Numbered from the stretch's first letter, positions 18,582-27,681 are shown. The stretch is DNA of 64,000 nt from Marinobacterium rhizophilum DSM 18822 (GCF_000378045.1 NZ_KB899102.1:81302-145301), one strand, 5' to 3'. Numbers and translations: made by a program. The notes: generated by a model not told the origin, from the letters alone.

Positions 18582-19880
18582 ATGAAAACAAAGGCTTCCA
18601 AGTCCGCTGTAATCGGTACTCTGTCTGCATTGGCACTGTCGGTGTCAATGAATGTCGCGGTCGCGGCAGAGGACACGATCAAGGTCGGTATCCTGCATTC
18701 CCTGTCGGGCACCATGGCCATCAGCGAAACCACGCTCAAAGACACCATGCTGATGCTGATCGAAGAGCAGAACAAGAAAGGTGGCCTGCTGGGCAAGCAG
18801 CTTGAGCCTGTGGTGGTGGATCCCGCTTCCAACTGGCCGTTGTTTGCTGAAAAAGCGCGTGAGCTGATTGAGAAAAATGGTGTGGATGCCATCTTCGGCG
18901 CCTGGACGTCGGTTTCACGCAAGTCCGTGCTGCCGGTCGTTGAAGAGCTGGACAGCATCATGTTTTACCCCGTGCAGTATGAAGGTGAGGAGTCCTCTAA
19001 AAACGTCTTTTATACGGGCGCTGCGCCTAACCAGCAGGCAGTACCTGCGGTGGATTACCTGATGAACGATCTGGGTGTCGAGCGCTGGGTACTGGCGGGT
19101 ACCGACTACGTCTATCCGCGTACCACCAACAAAATCCTGGAAGCCTACCTCAAGGCCAAGGGCGTGGCGCCTGAAGACATCATGATCAACTACACGCCGT
19201 TCGGGCATTCCGACTGGCAGTCCATCGTGTCTGATATCAAGAAATTCGGTTCCGAAGGCAAAAAAACTGCGGTCGTGTCCACCATTAATGGCGACGCCAA
19301 CGTACCGTTTTACAAGGAACTGGGTTCCCAGGGTGTTGCCGCCGGTGATATTCCGGTGGTTGCCTTCTCCGTGGGTGAAGAAGAGTTGTCCGGTATCGAT
19401 ACCGCGCCGCTGGTCGGCCATCTGGCGGCCTGGAACTACTTCATGAGCGTGGATGCCGAGACCAATGACAGCTTCATCGAGAGCTGGCACGCCTATACCA
19501 AGGATGAGAAACGGGTATCCAACGATCCGATGGAGGCACACTACATCGGCTTCAACATGTGGATCGAGGCGGTGAAGAAGGCCGGCACAACCGATCCCAA
19601 GGCGGTGCAGGAATCCATTATCGGCGTTGCGGTACCCAACCTGACCGGCGGTTATTCCACCATGATGCCCAACCACCACATTACCAAGCCGGTGATGATC
19701 GGCGAGATTCAGGATGACGGCCAGTTCGAAGTGGTCTGGCAGACCTCCGGTACCGTGGCGGGTGATGCATGGTCCGACTATCTGGAAGGCTCCAGGGACA
19801 TCATTGCCGACTGGCGCGCGCCGCTGTCCTGCGGCAACTACAACACCAAAACGGCCAAGTGTTCGGGTCAGAATTTCTGA
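18582..19880 (+). CDS. urtA: urea ABC transporter, substrate-binding protein
   Basis: A 432-residue periplasmic binding protein. A signal peptide of about 29 residues ends at AVA-AEDTIKVG. The mature protein has the family segments GILHSLSGTMAISETTLKD, EPVVVDPASNWPLFAEKARELI, FGAWTSVSRKSVLPVVEE, LFYPVQYEGEESS-type (here MFYPVQYEGEE) and a C-terminal ADWRAPLSCGNYN. UrtA binds urea and short amides. It is the first gene of urtABCDE-ureD and follows a sigma-54 promoter. Confidence 0.95.
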   Translation: MKTKASKSAVIGTLSALALSVSMNVAVAAEDTIKVGILHSLSGTMAISETTLKDTMLMLIEEQNKKGGLLGKQLEPVVVDPASNWPLFAEKARELIEKNGVDAIFGAWTSVSRKSVLPVVEELDSIMFYPVQYEGEESSKNVFYTGAAPNQQAVPAVDYLMNDLGVERWVLAGTDYVYPRTTNKILEAYLKAKGVAPEDIMINYTPFGHSDWQSIVSDIKKFGSEGKKTAVVSTINGDANVPFYKELGSQGVAAGDIPVVAFSVGEEELSGIDTAPLVGHLAAWNYFMSVDAETNDSFIESWHAYTKDEKRVSNDPMEAHYIGFNMWIEAVKKAGTTDPKAVQESIIGVAVPNLTGGYSTMMPNHHITKPVMIGEIQDDGQFEVVWQTSGTVAGDAWSDYLEGSRDIIADWRAPLSCGNYNTKTAKCSGQNF

Positions 19881-19957
19881 TCTGAGATGACTTGAGGAGT
19901 TGTGACGGGGTTCGGCCGCTGCCGGGTCCCGTTTGATTGAACTGTTGGGAGAACAGC

Positions 19958-21592
19958 ATGCCCTTGCCCAGATCTGTGGTCAGACTGCTACCGTTTTTCG
20001 TGCTCTGGATGTGCGTAACGGTCCTGTTGTCGCTTTCGCTGGATGCCAGGTCCGCTGAAAAGGATGAAATCCTGGCGCAGGTGAGCGCGCTGCTGGTTAA
20101 GAAATTCGACGACAAGGCGCGCGCGGTGGCACTGCTGGTTGAATCCGGCCATCCGCGAACCGAAGAGATTCTGCGTCTGATTAAGGATGGCGAGCTTTAT
20201 TACCGCAAGAAGGACGACAGGCTGTTTAGCATTCCATTGGCCGAGACAGGGGCCCAGGCCACCGACCTGCTGGATGCAACGGCTGTAGTGATTGAGAAAA
20301 CCCGGGATTTCAAAAAGGTCACGCTTAATAACCTGATGCGTGGCCAGATCGGCCTTGCCCTGGCGGAGATCGGACTCAAGTCCGAAGACCCCAAACAGCG
20401 CGAGGATGCCGTGCGCAAGCTGCTTGGCGAGCTGAGTGACGAATCCGTGGCCGTGCTGCGCAAACGTATCGGTGCGGAGCCGGTCAGCGCCGTACGTGAG
20501 CTGATTTCTATCGCGCTGGCGGTGAACGATCTTAAGAATGGCGATGAAGCCGCCCGTCTGCTAGCTGTAGAGCGGGTCGAAGGTTCACTGGAACCGCCGG
20601 TACGCTCGGCCCTGACCCAGGTTGCCGAGACCGACGCAAGCCCGGTGGTCAAACAGAAGGCCCAACTGGCACTTAATGGTATCGACGAGCAGATACGTTG
20701 GTACGGCATGGTTGAGACCCTCTATTTCGGTATCAGCCTGGGGTCGGTGCTGGTACTGGCCGGTATCGGTCTGGCCATTACCTTTGGTGTCATGGGGGTG
20801 ATTAACATGGCCCATGGCGAGCTGATCATGCTGGGCGCTTATACCACCTACGTCATTCAGCAGCTGATGCCCAACCATCTGGGGGCGTCGATCCTGGTGG
20901 CCATTCCGGCGGCCTTCATGGTGTCGGCGCTGGTGGGTGTCGCTATCGAGCGTGGCGTGATTCGTTTTCTGTACGGCCGCCCGCTGGAAACCCTGCTGGC
21001 GACCTTTGGTATCAGCCTGATTCTGCAGCAGGCGGTTCGGTCGGTTTTCTCGCCGCTGAACCGCTCGGTGTCCACGCCGGAGTGGATGAGTGGCATGGTG
21101 GAGATCAACCCCGTACTGTCACTGACCCTGAGCCGCCTGTACATCATTCTGTTCTGTCTGCTGGTGTTCGTGGCCCTGGTGATGGTGCTCAAGCGCACGT
21201 CGCTGGGATTGCAAGTGCGCGCCGTTTCCCAGAACCGCGCCATGGCCCGTGCCATGGGCGTACGTTCCAAATGGGTGGATGCCATGACCTTTGGTCTGGG
21301 GTCCGGTGTGGCCGGTGTGGCCGGTGTGGCACTGTCGCAGCTGACCAACGTGGGTCCCAACCTCGGCCAGGCCTACATCATCGATTCGTTCATGGTGGTG
21401 GTCTTTGGTGGCGTCGGTAACCTCTGGGGGACCCTGGTGGCGGGGCTTAGCCTGGGTATTGCCAACAAGGTACTGGAGCCCTGGGCCGGTGCCGTGCTCG
21501 CGAAGATTCTGGTGCTGGTATTCATCATTCTGTTCATCCAAAAACGACCGCGCGGGCTCTTTCCGCAGCGTGGCCGTGCTGCTGAGGGCTGA
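19958..21592 (+). CDS. urtB: urea ABC transporter, permease UrtB
   Basis: A 544-residue inner-membrane permease. A signal-like first helix is followed by an extracytoplasmic domain of about 230 residues with repeat-like helices (LLGELSDESVAVLRKRIGAEP), the extra N-terminal domain typical of UrtB, then a LivH-type membrane domain of about 290 residues (GVMGVINMAHGELIMLGAY, SFMVVVFGGVGNLWGTLVAG). The start is the ATG at 19958 after GGGAG; an upstream TTG would add seven residues. Works with UrtC as the membrane channel. Confidence 0.94.
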   Translation: MPLPRSVVRLLPFFVLWMCVTVLLSLSLDARSAEKDEILAQVSALLVKKFDDKARAVALLVESGHPRTEEILRLIKDGELYYRKKDDRLFSIPLAETGAQATDLLDATAVVIEKTRDFKKVTLNNLMRGQIGLALAEIGLKSEDPKQREDAVRKLLGELSDESVAVLRKRIGAEPVSAVRELISIALAVNDLKNGDEAARLLAVERVEGSLEPPVRSALTQVAETDASPVVKQKAQLALNGIDEQIRWYGMVETLYFGISLGSVLVLAGIGLAITFGVMGVINMAHGELIMLGAYTTYVIQQLMPNHLGASILVAIPAAFMVSALVGVAIERGVIRFLYGRPLETLLATFGISLILQQAVRSVFSPLNRSVSTPEWMSGMVEINPVLSLTLSRLYIILFCLLVFVALVMVLKRTSLGLQVRAVSQNRAMARAMGVRSKWVDAMTFGLGSGVAGVAGVALSQLTNVGPNLGQAYIIDSFMVVVFGGVGNLWGTLVAGLSLGIANKVLEPWAGAVLAKILVLVFIILFIQKRPRGLFPQRGRAAEG

Positions 21593-21597
21593 TAGAC

Positions 21598-22686
21598 ATG
21601 TTGATTATGAATGCTCTCAAGGGGGATCGCGGCGGCCAGATTCTGCTCGGCGTGCTGCTGGTGCTGGTTATTGCGGTGCCCCTGCTGAACCTCATGCTGC
21701 CGCCGGATCACCTGCTGCACATTCCCACCTATACCGTGACATTGATGGGCAAGTACCTGACCCTGGCGCTGCTGGCGGTGGCGGTCGATCTGGTGTGGGG
21801 CTATCTGGGCATACTGACGCTCGGCCATGCGGCGTTTTTCGCCCTGGGCGGGTATGCCATGGGTATGTACCTGATGCGCCAGATCGGTGATCGGGGTGTA
21901 TACGGTAATCCCGACCTGCCGGACTTCATGGTGTTTCTGAACTGGGATGCGCTGCCCTGGTTCTGGAGCGGGTTTGATCAGTTCTGGTTCGCTGCCCTGA
22001 TGATTCTGCTGGTACCGGGTGTGCTGGCCTTCGTGTTTGGTGCGCTGGCATTCCGCTCGCGGGTGTCGGGGGTCTATCTGTCGATTATCACCCAGGCGCT
22101 GACCTATGCCTTGATGCTGGCGTTCTTTCGTAACGAAATGGGCTTTGGTGGCAACAACGGCCTGACCGACTTCAAGGAACTGCTGGGTTTCGATCTGCAG
22201 TCCGATGTGACCCGGCTCGGCCTCTTTGTCGCCTCGGCGCTGGCGCTGGCACTGGGTTACCTGCTGTGCCGCGTGCTGATGGCCGGCCGCCTTGGGCGGG
22301 TCTGTGTGGCGATCCGTGATGCCGAGTCCCGCGCGCGCTTTATTGGCTATCGGGTCGAGAACGTGAAACTGGGCGTCTTTACCGTGTCGGCCATGCTGGC
22401 CGGTGTGGCCGGTGCGCTCTATGTCCCTCAGGTCGGCATTATCAACCCCGGTGAGTTTTCGCCGCTTAATTCCATCGAAGTGGTGGTCTGGGTGGCCGTG
22501 GGTGGGCGTGCAACCCTGTATGGCGCTGTGGTCGGTGCCCTGGTGATCAACTACGCCAAGTCCTACTTCACCGCCGAACTGCCGGAAGTCTGGTTGTTCG
22601 CACTCGGTGGGCTCTTCGTTCTGGTTACGTTGCTGTTGCCGCGTGGCATTACCGGTCTGCTGCGTCGCAAGGAGGCTAGCGCATGA
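21598..22686 (+). CDS. urtC: urea ABC transporter, permease UrtC
   Basis: A 362-residue LivM-type permease with about ten membrane helices. Family motifs LVWGYLGILTLGHAAFFALGGYAMGMYLMR and the inner-membrane coupling segment VAIRDAESRARFIGYRVENVKL are present. The stop overlaps the urtD start by four bases (ATGA). It forms the second half of the urea channel with UrtB. Confidence 0.95.
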   Translation: MLIMNALKGDRGGQILLGVLLVLVIAVPLLNLMLPPDHLLHIPTYTVTLMGKYLTLALLAVAVDLVWGYLGILTLGHAAFFALGGYAMGMYLMRQIGDRGVYGNPDLPDFMVFLNWDALPWFWSGFDQFWFAALMILLVPGVLAFVFGALAFRSRVSGVYLSIITQALTYALMLAFFRNEMGFGGNNGLTDFKELLGFDLQSDVTRLGLFVASALALALGYLLCRVLMAGRLGRVCVAIRDAESRARFIGYRVENVKLGVFTVSAMLAGVAGALYVPQVGIINPGEFSPLNSIEVVVWVAVGGRATLYGAVVGALVINYAKSYFTAELPEVWLFALGGLFVLVTLLLPRGITGLLRRKEASA

Positions 22687-23522
22687 GTGTGACAACCGTA
22701 TTTGAGCAAATACTCGACCGCGAGCATGTCTATCCCTTCATGCAGGCAGGGCGGCATCCCAATATCGATGCCAGCCACAATGTGCTGCTGTATCTGGAAG
22801 GGATATCCGTCAGCTTTGATGGCTTCAAGGCCATCAATGATCTCAATCTGTACATCAATGATGGTGAGCTGCGCTGCATTATCGGCCCCAATGGCGCGGG
22901 CAAGACCACGATGATGGATATCATCACCGGCAAAACGACACCCGACAGTGGTTCGGCCTGGTTTGGTCAGACCATCAACCTGCTGGAGCTGGACGAGCCC
23001 GCCATTGCCCAGGCGGGGATTGGACGCAAATTCCAAAAGCCCACGGTGTTCGAATTCCTTTCGGTGGTTGAAAACCTGGAACTGTCCATGGAGGGGGACC
23101 GCGGTCTCTGGTCAATTATCAGGGGCAAGCTCAGTGGTGAGCAGCGCGATCACCTGCACCATGTGCTGGACATGATTGGGCTTGGCGAACAGGGCGCACT
23201 GCGGGCCGGCAGCCTGTCCCATGGCCAGAAACAGTGGCTGGAGATTGGCATGCTGCTGATGCAGCGCCCGCGTCTGCTGTTGGTGGATGAGCCGGTGGCC
23301 GGCATGACGCATCAGGAAATGGACCGGACCGCGGAGCTGCTGATCTCCCTCGCCGGCGAACATTCGGTGGTGGTGGTGGAGCATGACATGGACTTTGTGC
23401 GCAACCTGGCGGGCAAGGACCGTACCGTGACCGTGCTGCATCAGGGCTCCGTGCTGGCCGAAGGCACCATGGCCCAGGTGCAGGACAATCGCAAGGTCGT
23501 TGAAGTTTACCTCGGGGAATAG
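22683..23522 (+). CDS. urtD: urea ABC transporter, ATP-binding protein UrtD
   Basis: A 279-residue LivG-type ATPase. Walker A is GPNGAGKTT, the signature is LSHGQKQWLEIG, Walker B is LLLVDEPVAGM and the switch histidine lies in VVVEHDMDFV. A 40-residue N-terminal extension before the first strand is normal for UrtD. Its last codons, encoding VEVYLGE, are repeated downstream at the ends of both 72-codon mini-frames. Confidence 0.95.
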   Translation: MSVTTVFEQILDREHVYPFMQAGRHPNIDASHNVLLYLEGISVSFDGFKAINDLNLYINDGELRCIIGPNGAGKTTMMDIITGKTTPDSGSAWFGQTINLLELDEPAIAQAGIGRKFQKPTVFEFLSVVENLELSMEGDRGLWSIIRGKLSGEQRDHLHHVLDMIGLGEQGALRAGSLSHGQKQWLEIGMLLMQRPRLLLVDEPVAGMTHQEMDRTAELLISLAGEHSVVVVEHDMDFVRNLAGKDRTVTVLHQGSVLAEGTMAQVQDNRKVVEVYLGE

Positions 23523-23525
23523 GAC

Positions 23526-23744
23526 ATGCTCAAAGTCAAAGGTCTTAACCAGTTCTACGGTGAAAGCCATACCCTTTGGGACGTGGAGCTGGATGTGCCC
23601 AAAGGCAAGTGTACTGTGCTCAATATGAAAGGGAGCCGTAATGGCGCGACCGATGAGCCGGTCGTCGGACTGTTTGCAGAGGGTTCCATGGATCGGGTGC
23701 GGGCTAACCCGCCTGGCGCCGTTGAAGTTTACCTCGGGGAATAG
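23526..23744 (+). CDS. 72-residue UrtE/UrtD chimeric mini-frame, copy 1
   Basis: Residues 1-32 equal the UrtE N-terminus (MLKVKGLNQFYGESHTLW...KCTVL). A short stretch NMKGSRNGAT resembles a collapsed Walker A (UrtE reads MGRNGVGKTT). The rest resembles UrtD pieces joined after deletions: DEPVVG (UrtD DEPVAG), AEGSMDRVRANP (UrtD AEGTMAQVQDNR) and the exact UrtD end VEVYLGE. No functional ATPase motif remains. It has the same start context as urtE, with GGGGAATAGG before the ATG, so it is probably translated. It may be a fossil of a duplicated urtDE pair or a small modulating peptide. Confidence 0.6.
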   Translation: MLKVKGLNQFYGESHTLWDVELDVPKGKCTVLNMKGSRNGATDEPVVGLFAEGSMDRVRANPPGAVEVYLGE

Positions 23745-23747
23745 GAC

Positions 23748-23966
23748 ATGCTCAAAGTCGAAGGTCTTAACCAGTTCTACGGTGAAAGCCATACCCTTTG
23801 GGACGTGGCACTCGACGTTCCCAAAGAAAAGTGTACTGTGCTCAATATGAAAGGGAGCCGTAATGGCGCGACCGATGAGCCGGTGGTCGGACTGTTTGCA
23901 GAGGGTTCCATGGATCGGGTGCGGGCTAACCCGCCTGGCGCCGTTGAAGTTTACCTCGGGGAATAG
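23748..23966 (+). CDS. 72-residue UrtE/UrtD chimeric mini-frame, copy 2
   Basis: A second copy of the same chimera, three bases after the stop of copy 1. It differs from copy 1 by a few residues (VEGL for VKGL, VALDVPKEK for VELDVPKGK); its codon choice in that patch is that of the real urtE. The frame and both ends are preserved, which for a decaying relic of this length is notable but not decisive. It ends three bases before the urtE ATG, so ribosomes finishing it could reinitiate on urtE. Confidence 0.6.
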   Translation: MLKVEGLNQFYGESHTLWDVALDVPKEKCTVLNMKGSRNGATDEPVVGLFAEGSMDRVRANPPGAVEVYLGE

Positions 23967-23969
23967 GAC

Positions 23970-24665
23970 ATGCTCAAAGTCAAAGGTCTTAACCAGTTCT
24001 ACGGTGAAAGCCATACCCTTTGGGACGTGGCACTCGACGTTCCCAAAGGAAAATGCACTGTACTGATGGGGCGCAATGGGGTGGGTAAAACCACTCTGTT
24101 GCAATGCATCATGGGTCACCAGGCGGTGAAAAGTGGCCAGATCGAACTCGCGGGGCAGGATTTGCTGACGCGCTCGGTAGAGCAGCGTCCGCGTCTGGGG
24201 GTGGGGTATGTCCCCCAGGGGCGGCAGATTTTCCCGTTGCTGAGCGTGGAGGAAAATCTGCAGGTCGGCCTGCCGGTACGCAAGCGGGGAGACCGCAAGA
24301 TACCGGATTACATCTTCGAGCTGTTCCCGGTACTCAAGCAGATGTTGAACCGTCGCGGCGGAGACCTGTCGGGGGGACAGCAACAGCAGCTCGCGATCGG
24401 CCGGGCGCTGGTGGTGGATCCGCAGCTGCTGATACTCGATGAGCCCACCGAAGGCATTCAGCCCAATGTGGTACAGGAAATCGGTGATATCATCCGCCAC
24501 CTGAATCGCGAGTTCGGTCTTACCGTCCTGCTGGTGGAGCAAAAACTGCCGTTCGCGCGCAAGGTGGCCGATCATTTCTGTATTCTGGACAGAGGCCGCA
24601 GTGTCGCGACCGGCGCCATGGGCGAGCTGGACGACAGCCTGATACGCCAATACCTTACGGTGTGA
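23970..24665 (+). CDS. urtE: urea ABC transporter, ATP-binding protein UrtE
   Basis: A 231-residue LivF-type ATPase of normal length. Walker A is GRNGVGKTT, the Q-loop region GYVPQGRQIFPLLSVEENL, the signature LSGGQQQQLAIGRALV and Walker B LLILDEPTEGIQP. It pairs with UrtD to power urea uptake. Its start and leading 30 codons are copied twice immediately upstream. Confidence 0.95.
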   Translation: MLKVKGLNQFYGESHTLWDVALDVPKGKCTVLMGRNGVGKTTLLQCIMGHQAVKSGQIELAGQDLLTRSVEQRPRLGVGYVPQGRQIFPLLSVEENLQVGLPVRKRGDRKIPDYIFELFPVLKQMLNRRGGDLSGGQQQQLAIGRALVVDPQLLILDEPTEGIQPNVVQEIGDIIRHLNREFGLTVLLVEQKLPFARKVADHFCILDRGRSVATGAMGELDDSLIRQYLTV

Positions 24666-24708
24666 CCCGGGATCGGTACTCAGTATGCCCGGTGACAGGG
24701 AGTTTTGA

Positions 24709-25551
24709 TTGAATATGCAGACGGCTGTACAGGCAGAGCGGGGCTGGCAGGCACGGCTAGAGCTCGGTTATGAGGCTCGGGGCGATAAAACCCGCCTGGT
24801 GCATCGCAGCATGCGCGGGCCTTTGGCCGTGCAGCGGCCATTTTATCCCCAGGCAGGTATCTGTCATAGCTATCTGCTGCACCCTCCTGGCGGTGTGGTG
24901 GGTGGGGATGAGCTGGAGATCGATGTGCGGGTTGCAGATGGCGCCCATGCGCTGATCACCACGCCCGGTGCCACCAAGTTTTATCGCTGTGCGGGGCTCA
25001 CCGCCCACCAGACCCAGCACTTTAGGGTGGAAAACGGTGGCATTCTGGAGTGGCTGCCGCAGGAGAACATCTTCTTTCCCGGCGCCTCAAGCCGGCTGCG
25101 CAGTCGTATTGACGTCGCCGCGGGCGGGCGCTTTATCGGCTGGGAGCTGCAGTGTCTGGGCCGGCCGGCAAATAATGAAGCCTTTGGATTCGGCGCCGTC
25201 GACAGTCGCTGTGAGATACATCTGGATGGCCGGCGAATACTGATCGATCAGTTGCAGGTCGAGGGGCAGGATCAGTTTGGCGCCGCGGCCGGCATGCGCG
25301 GCCATGCCATGGCGGCAAGCCTGTACGCGCTGCCGGCGAATGAGGCGATGTTGCAACAGGTGCAGTCGCTGATTGATGAGCGCTTTGCAGACAGCGCCAT
25401 CGGCGCGACTTTGCTTGATTCTGTACTGGCCGTGCGAATGCTGGGGCAGAACACCGAAGACATTCAGGCGGTGCTGGTTCCGGTGTGGGAAATGTTGCGC
25501 CAGGCATTGCTTGGGCTTGAACCCTGCCCGCCACGCATCTGGTCGACCTGA
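24709..25551 (+). CDS. ureD: urease accessory protein UreD
   Basis: A 280-residue chaperone that, with UreF and UreG, loads nickel into urease. Motifs: YPQAGICHSYLLHPPGGVVGGDEL, LITTPGATKFYR, LEWLPQENIFFPGA and GWELQCLGRPANNEAF. A TTG at 24709 is chosen because GGGAG lies six bases upstream; the ATG two codons later would be 12 bases away. It is the last gene of the urt operon and is separated from the other urease genes by about 6.3 kb. Confidence 0.92.
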   Translation: MNMQTAVQAERGWQARLELGYEARGDKTRLVHRSMRGPLAVQRPFYPQAGICHSYLLHPPGGVVGGDELEIDVRVADGAHALITTPGATKFYRCAGLTAHQTQHFRVENGGILEWLPQENIFFPGASSRLRSRIDVAAGGRFIGWELQCLGRPANNEAFGFGAVDSRCEIHLDGRRILIDQLQVEGQDQFGAAAGMRGHAMAASLYALPANEAMLQQVQSLIDERFADSAIGATLLDSVLAVRMLGQNTEDIQAVLVPVWEMLRQALLGLEPCPPRIWST

Positions 25552-25560
25552 GTCGGGTGA

Positions 25561-25587
25561 GGACTTACGCAATTGGTGCATAAGTCC
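25561..25587. repeat. stem-loop between convergent genes
   Basis: GGACTTA and TAAGTCC arms with an inner GCA/TGC pair and a short ATTGG loop. There is no T run, so it is not a standard terminator on either strand; it could still shape the 3-prime ends of ureD and the lipoprotein mRNA. Confidence 0.5.
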
Positions 25588-25613
25588 CCATGCGTCAGAG
25601 ACCGGCCGTGCTG

Positions 25614-26498
25614 TCAGTTCTCGCGCCTGTCCTGGCGCAGCAGGCGGCGGGCTTCATCGCTGTCAGCCGGGTGCTCGGCCCGTCGTTGAACCCGCCCGGC
25701 CTCCAGCCTCTGGGCTTGTCGTTCAAGTATGGCGGCCGGTCGCCTGTCTTCGCGTTGTGTATGGCGGCTTTCGCCCCGCGCTCGGTCCCGTCTATCTGCC
25801 CTATCATCGGTGTGACGTGCATCCCGGGCATCCCTGTAATCATGCCGCCGGCTCCGCCGCTCAGCGTTAATTTCGTCGCGTCTTCGGGCATCCCGGTGCC
25901 GCTCTTTGCGATTATCAACGCTATCGGACTGTTTCAGACGCCGCCTCAAGTCCGCCGCCCTGTGATCATCGTTGGCCGGGCGGTCTCGACGGATGTGCCT
26001 GTCCCGCCGGCGTTCCTGCTGGCGCCCGTCGTCCTGAACGTTGCGCTGCTGGCTTCTGGGGCGTTGCAGCGATGAGCCGCGATCATATTGGTTACGGTCA
26101 TAGCGGTCATAGCGGCGATGATCGCCGTCCCGGTCATCGCGCTGACGCCAGCGATTGCTGTCAGAACGGTAACGCTGGTGGTGTTGCTGGTAATCCCGGT
26201 AAGGCTTGTCGCGATGCGCTTTCACGCGCACGCGGTGATCGTGATGCAGCCGGTAATGCCGTGGCAGTGTGCGGGTGCGGACCCAGCGGTGATTATGCTG
26301 GTAGTAATAGTGGCCGGAGTGGATATTGAAATAGATACCCACGCTTGGATAGAAATAAAAGTCATCGTAGAAGCTGTCGTTATAGCCGTGGCTATAGCCA
26401 GAGTCGTAATGCCTGACCGTGCCGTCGGTATGGTAGGTACAGGCACTCAGCACCGTGGCTGCTAACAGCGTCAGTATCTTCAATATTCGGGCTGACAT
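25614..26498 (-). CDS. Arg/Asp/His-rich putative lipoprotein
   Basis: A 294-residue exported protein. The lipoprotein signal ends LLAATVLSAC, with the lipid-anchor Cys at about residue 20. The next 50 residues are rich in Tyr, His and Asp (SGYSHGYNDSFYDDFYFYPS), and the remaining 200 are a low-complexity, strongly charged and probably disordered Arg/Asp/His/Gln chain. A clear GGAGG lies six bases before the ATG, and the leader is a genuine signal sequence, so this is not an antisense shadow. The tail has no known fold. It could bind RNA, polyanions or metal. It runs opposite to ureD. Confidence 0.7.
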   Translation of the reverse strand: MSARILKILTLLAATVLSACTYHTDGTVRHYDSGYSHGYNDSFYDDFYFYPSVGIYFNIHSGHYYYQHNHRWVRTRTLPRHYRLHHDHRVRVKAHRDKPYRDYQQHHQRYRSDSNRWRQRDDRDGDHRRYDRYDRNQYDRGSSLQRPRSQQRNVQDDGRQQERRRDRHIRRDRPANDDHRAADLRRRLKQSDSVDNRKERHRDARRRDEINAERRSRRHDYRDARDARHTDDRADRRDRARGESRHTQREDRRPAAILERQAQRLEAGRVQRRAEHPADSDEARRLLRQDRREN

Positions 26499-26829
26499 GG
26501 GCCACCTCCGGTGTTATCAGTTATGTAGAGCAACCTCCGTCTCCCGGGAAACCGGGTACTTTTCTGAGCCTTGATCCATTATTCAAAACCCGCTCCCGCA
26601 AGGGCGCTGTGAATGCTGCAGGTACATCTCGCACCATTAGCGGGTTATACCTATTAAGACAGTGAACAACTGAATCTATGCTGAAAAGTAGAAACAGCGG
26701 ATTTTCTGGCATATCGGTGTGGGGTGGGTTTGGGGTGCTGGTCCGGTTCTTGCTGCACATAGCGTCATTTTCTATCCGGCAAACAATGGGTTGTGAAGCG
26801 GTGCTTTATTGAGTTTCAGGGAGAGTGAT

Positions 26830-27681
26830 GTGAATCAGATCGATCAGCGCTTGCGTAGCGAGTATGCACGAATGCCACCGCAGGAACGCAGGCTGGCAGA
26901 CTTCATTATGGATCACCCGGAAGACCTGCCGCTGTTCAACAGCGCGGAACTTGCCAGGCTCTGCGGTGTTTCCAAGGCCACGGTGAGCCGGCTGTTCAAG
27001 CGCCTGGGGTTCAACTCGTTTCGCGAAGGCCGGCAGATGTTCCGCCAGTTACGCCAGCAAGGTGTGCCAATTGCCGAACCGAGCCGTGCGGGGGGTAGCT
27101 TGTTCGAGCGCCACCTGGAGCGGGAACTAGGCAACTTGCAGCGCCTTTACAGCCAGCTCGACCCTGTCCAGCTGACCGAAATCGTCGAGGCGCTGGGTGC
27201 AGCGCGGCAAGTGCTGGTGGTCGGTTTTCGCAATAGCTATCCGGTGGCACTTCACCTGCGTCAGCAGCTGTGCCAGGTGCGAGAACAGGTGCGGGTTGCG
27301 CCGCAGCCGGGCCAGACACTGGGAGAGGAGCTGAGCGATCTCGGTAGCGGGGACCTGGTTGTGCTGTGCGGCTTTCGGCGTCGTCCGCATGCCTTTCCGG
27401 CTATCCTGCAAACCTTGCAGCAGCGCAAGGTTCCCGTCGTGCTGCTGGCCGACGGCTCGGCGCGTACGTTGTCCGCCCAGACCAAATGGTGGCTGGAATG
27501 TTCGCTGGACAGCTTGTCGGCTTTCGATTGTTACAGCGGCGCAATGAGCCTGGTGAACCTTATCGTTAATTTGCTGCTGCACCAGCAGCTGGCCGTCGGC
27601 CGCGCCCGTATTGCACAGATCAATCAGTGCTATGAACAGCTTGATGAGCTTTCTATGGATCTGCCTGATTCATTTGTCTGA
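26830..27681 (+). CDS. MurR/RpiR family transcriptional regulator
   Basis: A 283-residue regulator. Residues 1-75 are the RpiR helix-turn-helix (NSAELARLCGVSKATVSRLFKRLGFNSFREGRQMF), followed by a SIS sugar-phosphate-binding fold (VLVVGFRNSYPVALHL, LVVLCGFRRRPHAF). The start is a GTG at 26830, six bases after AGGGAG; a TTG at 26809 opens the same frame. The usual ligands are phosphosugars, yet its neighbour is an amino acid transporter, as occurs for regulators of hydantoin or amino acid catabolism. It probably controls the ABC genes that follow. Confidence 0.88.
   Translation: MNQIDQRLRSEYARMPPQERRLADFIMDHPEDLPLFNSAELARLCGVSKATVSRLFKRLGFNSFREGRQMFRQLRQQGVPIAEPSRAGGSLFERHLERELGNLQRLYSQLDPVQLTEIVEALGAARQVLVVGFRNSYPVALHLRQQLCQVREQVRVAPQPGQTLGEELSDLGSGDLVVLCGFRRRPHAFPAILQTLQQRKVPVVLLADGSARTLSAQTKWWLECSLDSLSAFDCYSGAMSLVNLIVNLLLHQQLAVGRARIAQINQCYEQLDELSMDLPDSFV

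Larger units (their letters stand above)
23499..23969 (+). repeat. tandem 222-bp repeat of the urtD-urtE junction
   Basis: The segment from the urtD tail (GTTGAAGTTTACC...) through the TAG-GAC-ATG junction into the urtE start occurs three times: at 23499, 23721 and 23943. Two 222-bp units (23526-23747 and 23748-23969) precede the true urtE. The last 130 bases of the two units differ at one site, whereas positions near 23585-23625 differ at several mostly synonymous sites, with unit 2 closer to urtE. This is a mosaic pattern, not a simple recent copy. Confidence 0.95.

Noticed and set aside
23112..24650. 512-residue minus-strand frame across urtD-urtE
   Set aside because: It is antisense to clear ABC ATPase genes; its internal repeats simply mirror the 222-bp duplication.
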